This document shows positions 17,482 through 24,729 of a DNA stretch of 55,848 bases, in pieces. The notes below the pieces were generated by a model, which made no database searches, was not told the origin of the DNA, and worked only from the letters and a program-made list of their open reading frames with translations. The position numbers were made by a program, and so were the translations under genes. Each line of letters begins with the position of its first letter. Within the stretch, counting starts at the first letter, position 1. The DNA comes from CAZQIC01 sp964593555 (lineage in GTDB: Bacteria > Bacteroidota > Bacteroidia > JAFLBG01), in assembly GCA_964593555.1 (NCBI GenBank), contig CAZQIC010000012.1, positions 1-55,848 on the forward strand, written 5' to 3'.

Positions 17482-17865
17482 ATGTTAAAAGCAACAAAGA
17501 AAAGATTTGACATAAAGATTACTCAGGCGAACTCAACTGTGAGCGACACCTTTGAATTGGACAAGAACATTGTGAAAGTGCATGGTGTGTTGGTTACATC
17601 GGATAAGGACGATTTATTGTATTACAGAGGCACGCAAAAAATTGAAATAAATAAGGAAGAGTTCTTTCCTGATAACTACGAAAGTAAATTATTGATGTCA
17701 GGAATAAATGTAGCACCTAAACAACGCTACTATGATTTGGGCGGTGTATCACCCGGCAATGGAAGAGTTCAAATCGTTTACAAAGATTTGGACGATGGCA
17801 GAACGGTGTTTATACCATATAGAGTGAGTTTGTATTTGGACTGTGAAATGGAGGACGAGTTATGA
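17482..17865 (+). CDS. Small beta-rich protein (paralogue of next gene)
   Basis: 127 residues, predicted mostly beta strand, no signal peptide and no membrane segment. It shares layout with the next protein: an N-terminal strand pair, a (F/Y)xDx(Y/F) turn in the middle (FPDNYES here, SYGDFSN there) and a C-terminal YxDxxxG...YxVxxY ending. This suggests an ancient gene duplication. It follows the capsid candidate, so a minor capsid, penton or spike role is plausible, but not shown. The end overlaps the next start by four bases. Confidence 0.6.
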   Translation: MLKATKKRFDIKITQANSTVSDTFELDKNIVKVHGVLVTSDKDDLLYYRGTQKIEINKEEFFPDNYESKLLMSGINVAPKQRYYDLGGVSPGNGRVQIVYKDLDDGRTVFIPYRVSLYLDCEMEDEL

Positions 17866-18425
17866 TGAATGAGGGAGTGATAATTACCAAGATTACTATC
17901 AAACGACAAGGCGAGAGAAAGCACTTTCAAATAAAGCTTCCGAATGATACCAAGTTTATTATTGGCATTGAATACGGAGGAAGATTGATTAGCAAGTCCG
18001 ACACAATAAAGTTTGCAGCAGCACCAAAAGCAGCCCCAACAATAGCCCCTACTGCACTTGCAACAGCACTTACAACAGCACTTACAACGCTTAATGCAGA
18101 AACAGTTGCAGGGCGACCAAGAGGTTTATTTAAAAGAAATCAATTGGTTGGAGAGTTGAAATTGCAAAGTAGTGAAGAGTCGAATTGGTTTTATTCAACT
18201 GATGTTTTTTTAGCAGATGCAAACTTAAGCTACGGAGATTTTTCAAATGCAGGTTTCAAAGTGAATGATTATACGCACGGCAATAAAAGAACTGAAGAGA
18301 TTGTGAAGGTAGATGCCGAGTCAACAATTATTCAGGGATGGTACTTGGACGCTCTTGGTAAATTACAAAAGGTGGACATCAATTACGAAGTGACAATTTA
18401 TGTATGGATTAATGTGGAGGAATAG
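17862..18425 (+). CDS. Beta-rich protein with Ala/Thr/Pro linker (paralogue of previous gene)
   Basis: 187 residues. Two beta-rich parts are separated by a low-complexity Ala/Thr/Pro linker (about residues 48-80) ending in GRPRGLFKRNQ. Excluding the linker it aligns in outline with the 127-residue protein before it. Likely structural. The start could be ATG 17862 (overlapping the previous stop codon) or the adjacent ATG 17865. Nothing enzymatic is visible. A spike or vertex protein with a flexible arm is one reading. Confidence 0.6.
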   Translation: MMNEGVIITKITIKRQGERKHFQIKLPNDTKFIIGIEYGGRLISKSDTIKFAAAPKAAPTIAPTALATALTTALTTLNAETVAGRPRGLFKRNQLVGELKLQSSEESNWFYSTDVFLADANLSYGDFSNAGFKVNDYTHGNKRTEEIVKVDAESTIIQGWYLDALGKLQKVDINYEVTIYVWINVEE

Positions 18426-18428
18426 ACA

Positions 18429-18761
18429 ATGACAATAAACCTTGCTTTAGAATACATCCCACGCAGGATGCAAGAATTAGGATATAAGGCAAATTACTTT
18501 ATCCGATTCCGACACTTGGTGTTACAGCCGAATGAAGAACAAATCATTGATGCTTTTAATCAATTCTATTACCTCGTTGAAGAAGCCGAGAACGTGAGAG
18601 TGGAAAGTGAAACAGGAGTATTCGACTTGAGTGAAAGCACAACCAATGAAATGCAATACGAACACCAAAGTAAAATACAGATCACGAATTACTTATCCGG
18701 TATTAATCACTTGCGATTTATTCAAGTAATACCAAAACACAAATTAAAAACTAAAAAATAA
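18429..18761 (+). CDS. Hypothetical protein of virus-like module (110 aa)
   Basis: 110 residues with mixed alpha/beta content and no recognised motif, signal peptide or membrane segment. The segment NYFIRFRHLVLQPNEEQIIDAF is followed by a strand-rich ending and a basic tail. It lies three bases after the preceding gene, and its stop codon overlaps the next ATG by one base, so it is translated as part of the structural operon. Confidence 0.65.
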   Translation: MTINLALEYIPRRMQELGYKANYFIRFRHLVLQPNEEQIIDAFNQFYYLVEEAENVRVESETGVFDLSESTTNEMQYEHQSKIQITNYLSGINHLRFIQVIPKHKLKTKK

Positions 18762-19621
18762 TGCAACAAACAAATCCATACAATGATGTGAAGTTATCAC
18801 AATTTAAAATGTGGCTTCACGACATGGTCGACAAAGGCGAAGGGAAATTTATTGAAGTGTACGTTGACGATGTAAAAGTTGTACCACGCACAAGCAAGAT
18901 AGAATCTATTGACGACCATAAAGCATATCTCGAAGATACAACGGAGACAGTAAAAGTATTTGTGTACAACACCGAAAATTCAAACCGTTACACGCAGTTT
19001 ATATTTTTCATTGAAAAGAAAAAACCAACAGAACTTCCAGTACAAGTTCAAACGCCACAAGTAATAGGCTTATCAGGGATTGAGTTGGAAAACAAAATCA
19101 CTGAACGATTGACTGTTGCATTGATGCAGGAAAGAGAGCGTTGGCAAAATGAATTGATGAAACGTGAGTTTGAAACTTGCAAAAAAGATTTAACGGACGC
19201 AGAAGAATACATCGAAGATTTAGAACAAAAGTTAAACCACTACAAAAGCAAAAAATTGCATTGGGGCGATGTAAACCTTGGCGATGTAGCTTCTGTAATT
19301 GTTGAAGGAATGGTAAAACGTAATCCGCATTGGGTTGCCAAATTACCGGGCGGAGATGCGCTTGCAGGATTGATTGCACAGGAATCTATAACAGAAAATG
19401 CAACAGCAGAAGTTATTGAAAACGAAGTAGTGTTTAAAAAGAAAACACCTATTGAAGAAGGAATGTCTGAAGAAACAAAAGCACAGCTTGGATTCTTAAA
19501 CCAATTGGAGACACATTTCAATCAAGAGCAACTTGACAAAATTATGCTCATCCTGCAATCCTTTGTGGAAGTGCCAAAGAACATCGAAACAGTATTTGAA
19601 TTATTAGAAATAAAAAAATAA
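18761..19621 (+). CDS. Coiled-coil protein of virus-like module
   Basis: 286 residues. N-terminal beta-rich domain (about 1-95), then GLSGI at residues 103-107, then a long charged coiled coil (about 108-165, rich in E, K and L), then a helical C-terminal half. No membrane segment. The elongated coiled coil suggests a structural, scaffold or fibre role. Start ATG overlaps the previous TAA by one base. Confidence 0.65.
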   Translation: MQQTNPYNDVKLSQFKMWLHDMVDKGEGKFIEVYVDDVKVVPRTSKIESIDDHKAYLEDTTETVKVFVYNTENSNRYTQFIFFIEKKKPTELPVQVQTPQVIGLSGIELENKITERLTVALMQERERWQNELMKREFETCKKDLTDAEEYIEDLEQKLNHYKSKKLHWGDVNLGDVASVIVEGMVKRNPHWVAKLPGGDALAGLIAQESITENATAEVIENEVVFKKKTPIEEGMSEETKAQLGFLNQLETHFNQEQLDKIMLILQSFVEVPKNIETVFELLEIKK

Positions 19622-19622
19622 A

Positions 19623-19805
19623 ATGAAAAAGTTTAGTTACGAAATAACAGTTGAGTCGGCTACTGAAGCAGAAGCCGATTCTAAAATAAAAGCATTAACC
19701 ACGATTGCCAAAAAGTTAAACACTAAAGAATTAGTAAAGCTTGCCGACATCGTGCAAAACGATCCAATTAAAACTGCATTAGCAAAAAAAGCATTAGGAG
19801 TTTAA
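19623..19805 (+). CDS. Small conserved-looking protein (60 aa)
   Basis: 60 residues: a short beta hairpin (FSYEITVESATEAEADSK) followed by two helices (LTTIAKKLNTKELVKLADIVQ) and a basic end. Soluble, no motif. It resembles small proteins I have seen in other Bacteroidota mobile elements, but this is memory rather than a search. It sits one base after the coiled-coil gene and one base before the annexin-like gene. Confidence 0.65.
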   Translation: MKKFSYEITVESATEAEADSKIKALTTIAKKLNTKELVKLADIVQNDPIKTALAKKALGV

Positions 19806-19806
19806 G

Positions 19807-20484
19807 ATGAAAAAAGATACTACCAATAATGATTTAACTGTGAAGGAGAAAATCCTGTACTCCTTGATTGGATTGGGGATTGTGGGCGGTGGTGTTTTCT
19901 TTGGGAGAAAACTTGTTTTAAAGACTGTCGCTAATCGTGAAGAGAAAAAATCTTTTGAAGATGGTACGCCTGCAACTTATGCCAAACAAATTAAAATGGC
20001 ATTTGAGAATGATGGATGGTGGGGAACGGATACCGAAAAATTAAGAAACACAATACGAGACATTCCAAGCAAACAAGTTTTTCTCAAAGTTCAAGAGTCA
20101 TATAAAAAACTCTACAACTCAAACATGATTACTGATATGAGTGATGAGTTGCAAACCACCGAGTACAATGAGATGCTTCAAATCATCGCACAGAAACCCG
20201 ACAAAACAGGCGGTAAACCTCCTGCTCCGGTATTGAGTTACGATGGATGGGCAAAGCGATTAAAAGCAGCCTTTGACAAATCCTATGGCTTTATGCCGGG
20301 AACAGATGAAGATGCAATCAAAGCGGTGTTTAATGAAATCCCAACTCAGAAAGCTTTTGTCTTGACAGGAATTTGGTACAAGAAGTTATACGCATCCAAC
20401 ATGATGACAGATTTAAAAGGCGAGTTGGAAATGTGGGAATACAACGATTACATGAAATTAATATTATCAAAACCAAAAGGATAA
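19807..20484 (+). CDS. Membrane-anchored protein with two annexin-like repeats
   Basis: 225 residues. One N-terminal membrane segment (about 14-34, LYSLIGLGIVGGGVFFG) is followed by two related ~75-residue repeats (about 57-133 and 147-225). Each has the annexin order: a hydrophobic helix, a GTD turn (WWGTDTEKL; MPGTDEDAI), a middle helix, then YKKLYxSNM and an acidic (M/L)xxEL segment. In annexins the GxGTD loop and a downstream acidic residue bind calcium and phospholipid. Annexins are rare in bacteria, and four repeats are usual; here there are two, plus a membrane anchor. A calcium-dependent membrane-binding role is inferred. Confidence 0.65.
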   Translation: MKKDTTNNDLTVKEKILYSLIGLGIVGGGVFFGRKLVLKTVANREEKKSFEDGTPATYAKQIKMAFENDGWWGTDTEKLRNTIRDIPSKQVFLKVQESYKKLYNSNMITDMSDELQTTEYNEMLQIIAQKPDKTGGKPPAPVLSYDGWAKRLKAAFDKSYGFMPGTDEDAIKAVFNEIPTQKAFVLTGIWYKKLYASNMMTDLKGELEMWEYNDYMKLILSKPKG

Positions 20485-21107
20485 TGGAAAACAAAACACA
20501 AAATAAAAGAAAAATCATCCTGATTGGACTGGGCGTATTAGGAACTGGAGTCGCAGGTTTCTTGGGATGGAACTATTGGAAGAACAAGAAGAAGGCGAAT
20601 CAGGAAGAAGATACAAGCTCTATTACAGAATCATCGGGCGGAGGATCAACTTCAATGCCTTCTGCAAAAAACGACAACTTCCCATTGAGAAGAGGAAGTA
20701 AAGGAAACCGAGTAACACAATTACAAAATGCCTTAGTAAAAAAATACGGTGCAAGCATACTACCTAAATACGGAGTAGATGGAATGTTCGGAAAAGAAGT
20801 GGAAGCAGCTTTAGTGAGGGCTAAGATGCCAATATCAATTAACGAAATCAATTACTCCAAATTAGTGGTTAGCGGTTTAACCGGATTAATAAAACATGGA
20901 GAAGAGATCGTAACCATTACTGATTGTGAAATTTTTAAATCCAAAGGCACAATGAAAATAAAAGTGCCCAAGCATATTGTGCTTGGAGAGAAAGAGTTCA
21001 CTCATCAAGGTTGGATTTATTTCATTCCTAAAAACAGCACAGAATTATTCAGAGTAAAAAAAGAAGAAGTAAAATCATTTAAAGAATTTAAAAATGAAAA
21101 ATCTTAG
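20484..21107 (+). CDS. Membrane-anchored protein with peptidoglycan-binding domain
   Basis: 207 residues: N-terminal membrane segment (about 9-29, GLGVLGTGVAGFLGW), Ser/Gly linker, then a PG_binding_1-type domain (FPLRRGSKGNRVTQLQNAL ... YGVDGMFGKEVEAAL, about 56-105), then a beta-rich C-terminal part. Start ATG 20484 overlaps the previous TAA by one base; an in-frame ATG at 20373 lies inside the annexin-like gene and is rejected. It may attach the particle or a lysis complex to the cell wall. GLTGL occurs at 20874-20888. Confidence 0.75.
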   Translation: MENKTQNKRKIILIGLGVLGTGVAGFLGWNYWKNKKKANQEEDTSSITESSGGGSTSMPSAKNDNFPLRRGSKGNRVTQLQNALVKKYGASILPKYGVDGMFGKEVEAALVRAKMPISINEINYSKLVVSGLTGLIKHGEEIVTITDCEIFKSKGTMKIKVPKHIVLGEKEFTHQGWIYFIPKNSTELFRVKKEEVKSFKEFKNEKS

Positions 21108-21540
21108 AAACATAAAATACATCGTGGTGCATTGCACCGCAACTCCTCAAACAACAACTGTTGAGTCCATTAAACGCTATTGGAAAGAGCAACGTGGTTG
21201 GGGCGAAACACCGGGCTACCATTATTTAATCCAACGACAAGGAACTTTGATTCAGTTGTTAGATGAAAGTAAAAACAGCAACGGAGTTTATCAACACAAC
21301 TCAAACTGTATTAACATTGCTTACATCGGTGGAGTTGATAAAGAAGGCAAGCCACAAGACAACAGAAGTGATGCTCAAAAACATTCCATGTTTGACTTGA
21401 TTGTTTCTCTTACGGAGAAATATCCTCAAGCTGAAGTGTTGGGACACCATGACTTTCCGGGAGTGAAAAAAGCCTGCCCTTGTTTCGATGTGAAGAAGTG
21501 GTTAAGTGAGTATGAACCCGATTTAGGAAACGCTGCATAA
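21094..21540 (+). CDS. N-acetylmuramoyl-L-alanine amidase (T7 lysozyme-like)
   Basis: 148 residues, an amidase_2 domain alone. Zinc-ligand positions are visible: His13 in YIVVHCTAT, a His in GHHDFPG near residue 122, and a Cys in KKACPCFD near residue 131, the same order as in T7 lysozyme. It cleaves the amide bond between muramic acid and L-Ala of peptidoglycan. No signal peptide, so export would need the holin-like gene three positions downstream (22226). It overlaps the preceding gene by 14 bases and the next by one base. Confidence 0.88.
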   Translation: MKNLRNIKYIVVHCTATPQTTTVESIKRYWKEQRGWGETPGYHYLIQRQGTLIQLLDESKNSNGVYQHNSNCINIAYIGGVDKEGKPQDNRSDAQKHSMFDLIVSLTEKYPQAEVLGHHDFPGVKKACPCFDVKKWLSEYEPDLGNAA

Positions 21541-22229
21541 TGTTGTTATCGAAGATAAAAGGAATTCTACGAAGCAAAGGATATGAACTCTACACAAAAC
21601 CGAATCAATTAAATATAATCGGGATCAGGTCACCAAGTACCATCCCCAACAGGTTTGATGATGAGATTCATGTCTTTTACAAAGTAGCTCTCTTAAAGTG
21701 GCATTACCATGTCTACAAGGTCACGACTGATCCGGGTACATTTTGGTTGCGTAATCCAATGCAAGCTCAAGGTACAGCCATCTTAGCTCAAGGGCAATAT
21801 AAAAGTGCATACAAAATCGGGTTGCATCAGGGAAAGTATAAAGCATTGGTTCAGGCAAAACCAATTACTGTAATTCGAGATTACGACAGAGATGCAAAAC
21901 TTGATTTTAGAAATGGTACGAAGAGCAAAGGAATGTTTGGAATTAATATCCACCGTGCAAGTTTGAATGGGATTACAAAGCAAGTAGATAAATACTCAGC
22001 CGGATGTCAGGTGTTTTCCAACATCAATGAATTTAAAGAGTTCTTGAGTTTATGCGATAAACACTCGTCATTGCACGGTAACAGTTTTACTTATACGCTG
22101 ATTGATTTTAGGGCGGTAAAAAGACAAACCATAAAACGATGGGCAATCGGATCGGTATCGATAGCATTGGGTTTAACAGCCTTGTGGGGAATTCTAAAAA
22201 GGAAAAATAAAAAGAAAAAACAACAATGA
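21540..22229 (+). CDS. L,D-transpeptidase-like wall enzyme with C-terminal membrane segment
   Basis: 229 residues. The central motif INIHRA (His138) followed 18 residues later by KYSAGCQVF (Cys156) resembles the His and SxGC(R/Q) motif of YkuD-type L,D-transpeptidases and related phage wall enzymes. A C-terminal membrane segment (about 203-220) ends in a Lys-rich tail. Position in the lysis cassette suggests peptidoglycan cleavage. The fold assignment is by motif only. Starts at the last base of the amidase stop and overlaps the holin-like gene by four bases. Confidence 0.6.
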   Translation: MLLSKIKGILRSKGYELYTKPNQLNIIGIRSPSTIPNRFDDEIHVFYKVALLKWHYHVYKVTTDPGTFWLRNPMQAQGTAILAQGQYKSAYKIGLHQGKYKALVQAKPITVIRDYDRDAKLDFRNGTKSKGMFGINIHRASLNGITKQVDKYSAGCQVFSNINEFKEFLSLCDKHSSLHGNSFTYTLIDFRAVKRQTIKRWAIGSVSIALGLTALWGILKRKNKKKKQQ

Positions 22230-22450
22230 AAAACAAATTGATAACAGCATTAGCACAATTGCTAAAAGACAAAAATGGAAACCACAGTCTTAGAGAAGTA
22301 GCCACAGCAATTTTTGTTTTGGTTCTGATTGTAAGTTGGATTGCAGAACAATTCTTTGGAATGAAAATACCGGAGTATATGTTTTATGCCTTGGTCAGTT
22401 TAGTCAGCGCAGGGTGCTTCGGCTACTCTATTGAGAAAAAACAAGTGTAA
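22226..22450 (+). CDS. Holin-like protein
   Basis: 74 residues with two hydrophobic segments (about 25-43, TAIFVLVLIVSWIA; and about 50-66, MFYALVSLVSAGCFGY) and a short basic end. Size, topology and the place next to the amidase fit a small phage holin that opens the inner membrane at lysis. Sequence alone cannot separate a holin from other small membrane proteins. Confidence 0.6.
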   Translation: MKNKLITALAQLLKDKNGNHSLREVATAIFVLVLIVSWIAEQFFGMKIPEYMFYALVSLVSAGCFGYSIEKKQV

Positions 22451-22472
22451 CAATTTTTAAAAATAAATAAAT

Positions 22473-23078
22473 ATGAAACAGTTATTTTCTGCCTTCGTCA
22501 TAGGCATCATGGTTTGTTTCATTGCAGTAAAAAGCTGTAGTGACAAACCCCATCAGGTAAACATTGCTGAAATAAAAAAGCAGATGCAATTTGAAAACAA
22601 TCAAATTGATGACTCGCACAAAAAGTATCAGCAACAAATAAAACAGTATGAATTTAAAACCGATTCCTTATCAAAGAAAAACAAGGATTTATCTTTTAGG
22701 CTGAACAACGCTCGGATATTACTCAAGCAGCAGCAAACAAAAGTTGTATCGAATATTCCTTGCGATACTTTGAAACAGGAAGTCTTAGTCTTGAATGGTC
22801 TGATAAACAACGCAGACTCAATGTGTATTGAAAACATCAATAGTCTAAATCAATCTATCGCCATTAGGGATACGCAACTAATATTCTGTAATAGAAACTA
22901 TCAATCCATATTTGATTTACAAAAGGAAAATCGAATAAGAGAACAACAGTTAACCGATGAATTGAAGGTCGCCTACAAGCATAATAAAAGAAAACGGTTT
23001 GAAAGTAAAATGCTGAGTGCCGGGCTTATGATTATGACAGGAATAACTACAACACTATTTATTAAATCACAACAGTAA
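22473..23078 (+). CDS. Spanin-like coiled-coil protein
   Basis: 201 residues: N-terminal membrane segment (about 4-20), long coiled coil rich in Q, N, K and L (about 30-165), and a second hydrophobic segment near the C-terminus (about 180-197). An Rz-type spanin usually has only the N-terminal anchor; the second anchor makes a one-piece spanin spanning the envelope possible, although in u-spanins the outer anchor is a lipoprotein. It lies directly after the holin-like gene. A structural coiled coil is the alternative. Confidence 0.5.
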   Translation: MKQLFSAFVIGIMVCFIAVKSCSDKPHQVNIAEIKKQMQFENNQIDDSHKKYQQQIKQYEFKTDSLSKKNKDLSFRLNNARILLKQQQTKVVSNIPCDTLKQEVLVLNGLINNADSMCIENINSLNQSIAIRDTQLIFCNRNYQSIFDLQKENRIREQQLTDELKVAYKHNKRKRFESKMLSAGLMIMTGITTTLFIKSQQ

Positions 23079-23080
23079 GA

Positions 23081-23251
23081 ATGAAAGAGAAAACAATCAT
23101 TTCAACCACCACGCTTGCCGGTTCTCTACTGATGTATTTCTATGCGAAAAGTGTGCAGAAGGATGCAGTCCCCTATATGATGATTGGTGGTTTTATGGGG
23201 GCAATCATAGGTGAGAGCATTTATGAATTTATTAATAAAGACAAAAAATAA
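23081..23251 (+). CDS. Small membrane protein (56 aa)
   Basis: 56 codons from ATG 23081 to TAA 23251, beginning MKEKTIISTTTLAG and ending INKDKK. Two hydrophobic stretches (about 10-22 and 32-45, MMIGGFMGAIIG). It starts two bases after the spanin-like gene and ends five bases before the next. It may be a second holin-like or anti-holin protein, or a virion membrane protein. Confidence 0.55.
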   Translation: MKEKTIISTTTLAGSLLMYFYAKSVQKDAVPYMMIGGFMGAIIGESIYEFINKDKK

Positions 23252-23256
23252 TAATT

Positions 23257-23814
23257 ATGGCAACAACAATTGAGAACAAGGGTGCGAGTATAAAAATTAC
23301 CGAAGATGGTGTATCTCGCTATGTATTAAAGTATCAAATCCGTGAAGTGGAAATCGTAAGAGATACCATCATTAAGATTGACATCGGGCAGGGAGCATTG
23401 AACAACATTTTTGTTGATCAAGCAAACGTAACTGCTCCGGCATCAGCAAGTGTGGAAGCTTTGCGTGATTTGATTATGGGAATGCTTCAAAATAATGTTA
23501 CAGGAACTGCAACGGAAGCAAAACAAACTGAAGAGATTGGCGAAATCAAAAACCTTCAGGCTGTTATCGGTAATCTACAAGCAAAAATAAACTCCTTGGA
23601 TGACAAAACATTTTATCAGCCTTCATTGGTTGACGAGAGTAATCCGAATGCAATTTACAATGGCTTTGCATTACCGGGCGCAAAAGTAACAGAGGCAGTT
23701 TGGGTAATTCAAAAAGTAACAAAAGTTAAAGGCGTGCTTATCTATCAATGGGCAGCAGGAACTAAAACCTTTGACAAAATTTGGAACAATAGAACTGCAT
23801 TAATTTATAGCTAA
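23257..23814 (+). CDS. Putative virion surface/fibre protein
   Basis: 185 residues: beta-rich N-terminal part, a short coiled region (about 90-112, IKNLQAVIGNLQAKINSL), and a C-terminal domain with YNGFALPGAKVTEAVWVIQKV then WAAGTKTFDKIWNNRTALIYS. That C-terminal pattern resembles short domains at the ends of phage fibre or surface proteins in Bacteroidota. Trimeric-fibre-like layout, so receptor binding is possible. Last gene of the long operon, followed by a strong terminator. Confidence 0.55.
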   Translation: MATTIENKGASIKITEDGVSRYVLKYQIREVEIVRDTIIKIDIGQGALNNIFVDQANVTAPASASVEALRDLIMGMLQNNVTGTATEAKQTEEIGEIKNLQAVIGNLQAKINSLDDKTFYQPSLVDESNPNAIYNGFALPGAKVTEAVWVIQKVTKVKGVLIYQWAAGTKTFDKIWNNRTALIYS

Positions 23815-23818
23815 AATC

Positions 23819-23844
23819 AAAGAGCCTCTTTCGGGAGGCTCTTT
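23819..23844 (+). terminator. Strong rho-independent terminator at end of late operon
   Basis: AAAGAGCCTC (23819-23828) pairs perfectly with GAGGCTCTTT (23835-23844) around a TTTCGG loop, followed by a T-rich ATTCCTTTT. It closes the 13719-23814 operon. Confidence 0.88.
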
Positions 23845-23856
23845 ATTCCTTTTAAA

Positions 23857-24729
23857 ATGAAAACACCAATAACATACTACGGAGGGAAACAAACCCTATT
23901 AAAATATCTGCTTCCATTGATTCCGGAGCATCGATTGTATTGCGAACCATTCTTTGGTGGTGGTGCAGTATTTTTTGCCAAGCCGAAATCGGATGTAGAA
24001 GTGATTAATGATATCAATGGCGAGGTTATTAATTTTTTCAAAGTAATTAAAACGAAGTTCCCTGAACTTCAAAAAGAAATTCAATCAACCTTACACAGTC
24101 GTGAACTTTATAAAAAAGCCATGATAATTTATAACAACCCTGAACGCTATTCGGATGTGAAAAGAGCGTGGGCGTTGTGGGTAGCTACCAACCAAGGATT
24201 CGCAGGAATGATTGGTTCATGGGGCTTTGGAAAGGATGATTCAAAAGAAGCAGCACTCGCAAATAAAAGAGATGCGTTTACAAAAGATTATGAAAACAGA
24301 CTTACAAGAGTACAAGTAGAAAACAATAGTGCAATCAAAGTAATAAACAGATGCGATGACAAAAAAACATTTATCTATGCAGACCCTCCGTACATTAATT
24401 CGGCTCAAGGTCATTATAAAGGTTATTCGGAAAACGATTACCGAGAACTTCTCAATGCGCTTTCCAAGGTAAAAGGAAAGTTTTTATTGAGTTCTTATCC
24501 TTCAAAAATTCTAACCACTTACATTAATAAATACAAGTGGAAAGTTCAGAAGATCACTAAAAGCGTTGCAGTAACAAAAAACACCGATAAGGTAAAAACG
24601 GAAATGATGGTTATGAATTACGATCCTGCAAAAATAAAAGTCTTTAAACACACCCTGAATACCAAGGATAAGAGGGAACTACAAATCATATCAAAGCAAT
24701 TAACGGAATTAAAATTTAAAGCAAAATGA
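23857..24729 (+). CDS. DNA adenine N6-methyltransferase, Dam/D12 class
   Basis: 290 residues. N-terminal YYGGKQTLLKYLLPLIP and motif I EPFFGGGAVFF (about residues 31-41), catalytic DPPY (in FIYADPPYINSA, about 174-177): the D12/Dam-type order. It probably methylates adenine in a short site. No partner nuclease is adjacent, so it is likely an orphan, possibly protecting the element from host restriction (a type I system lies upstream) or marking its own DNA. It ends with a 4-bp ATGA overlap with the ATPase gene. Confidence 0.88.
   Translation: MKTPITYYGGKQTLLKYLLPLIPEHRLYCEPFFGGGAVFFAKPKSDVEVINDINGEVINFFKVIKTKFPELQKEIQSTLHSRELYKKAMIIYNNPERYSDVKRAWALWVATNQGFAGMIGSWGFGKDDSKEAALANKRDAFTKDYENRLTRVQVENNSAIKVINRCDDKKTFIYADPPYINSAQGHYKGYSENDYRELLNALSKVKGKFLLSSYPSKILTTYINKYKWKVQKITKSVAVTKNTDKVKTEMMVMNYDPAKIKVFKHTLNTKDKRELQIISKQLTELKFKAK

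Noticed and set aside
20373..20483. N-terminal extension of the peptidoglycan-binding protein
   Set aside because: It lies inside the annexin-like gene and has no membrane-protein start; ATG 20484 overlaps the stop by one base.
13719..23814. Tailed-phage or gene-transfer-agent operon
   Set aside because: No portal, terminase, tape-measure, sheath or baseplate-like protein was recognised.
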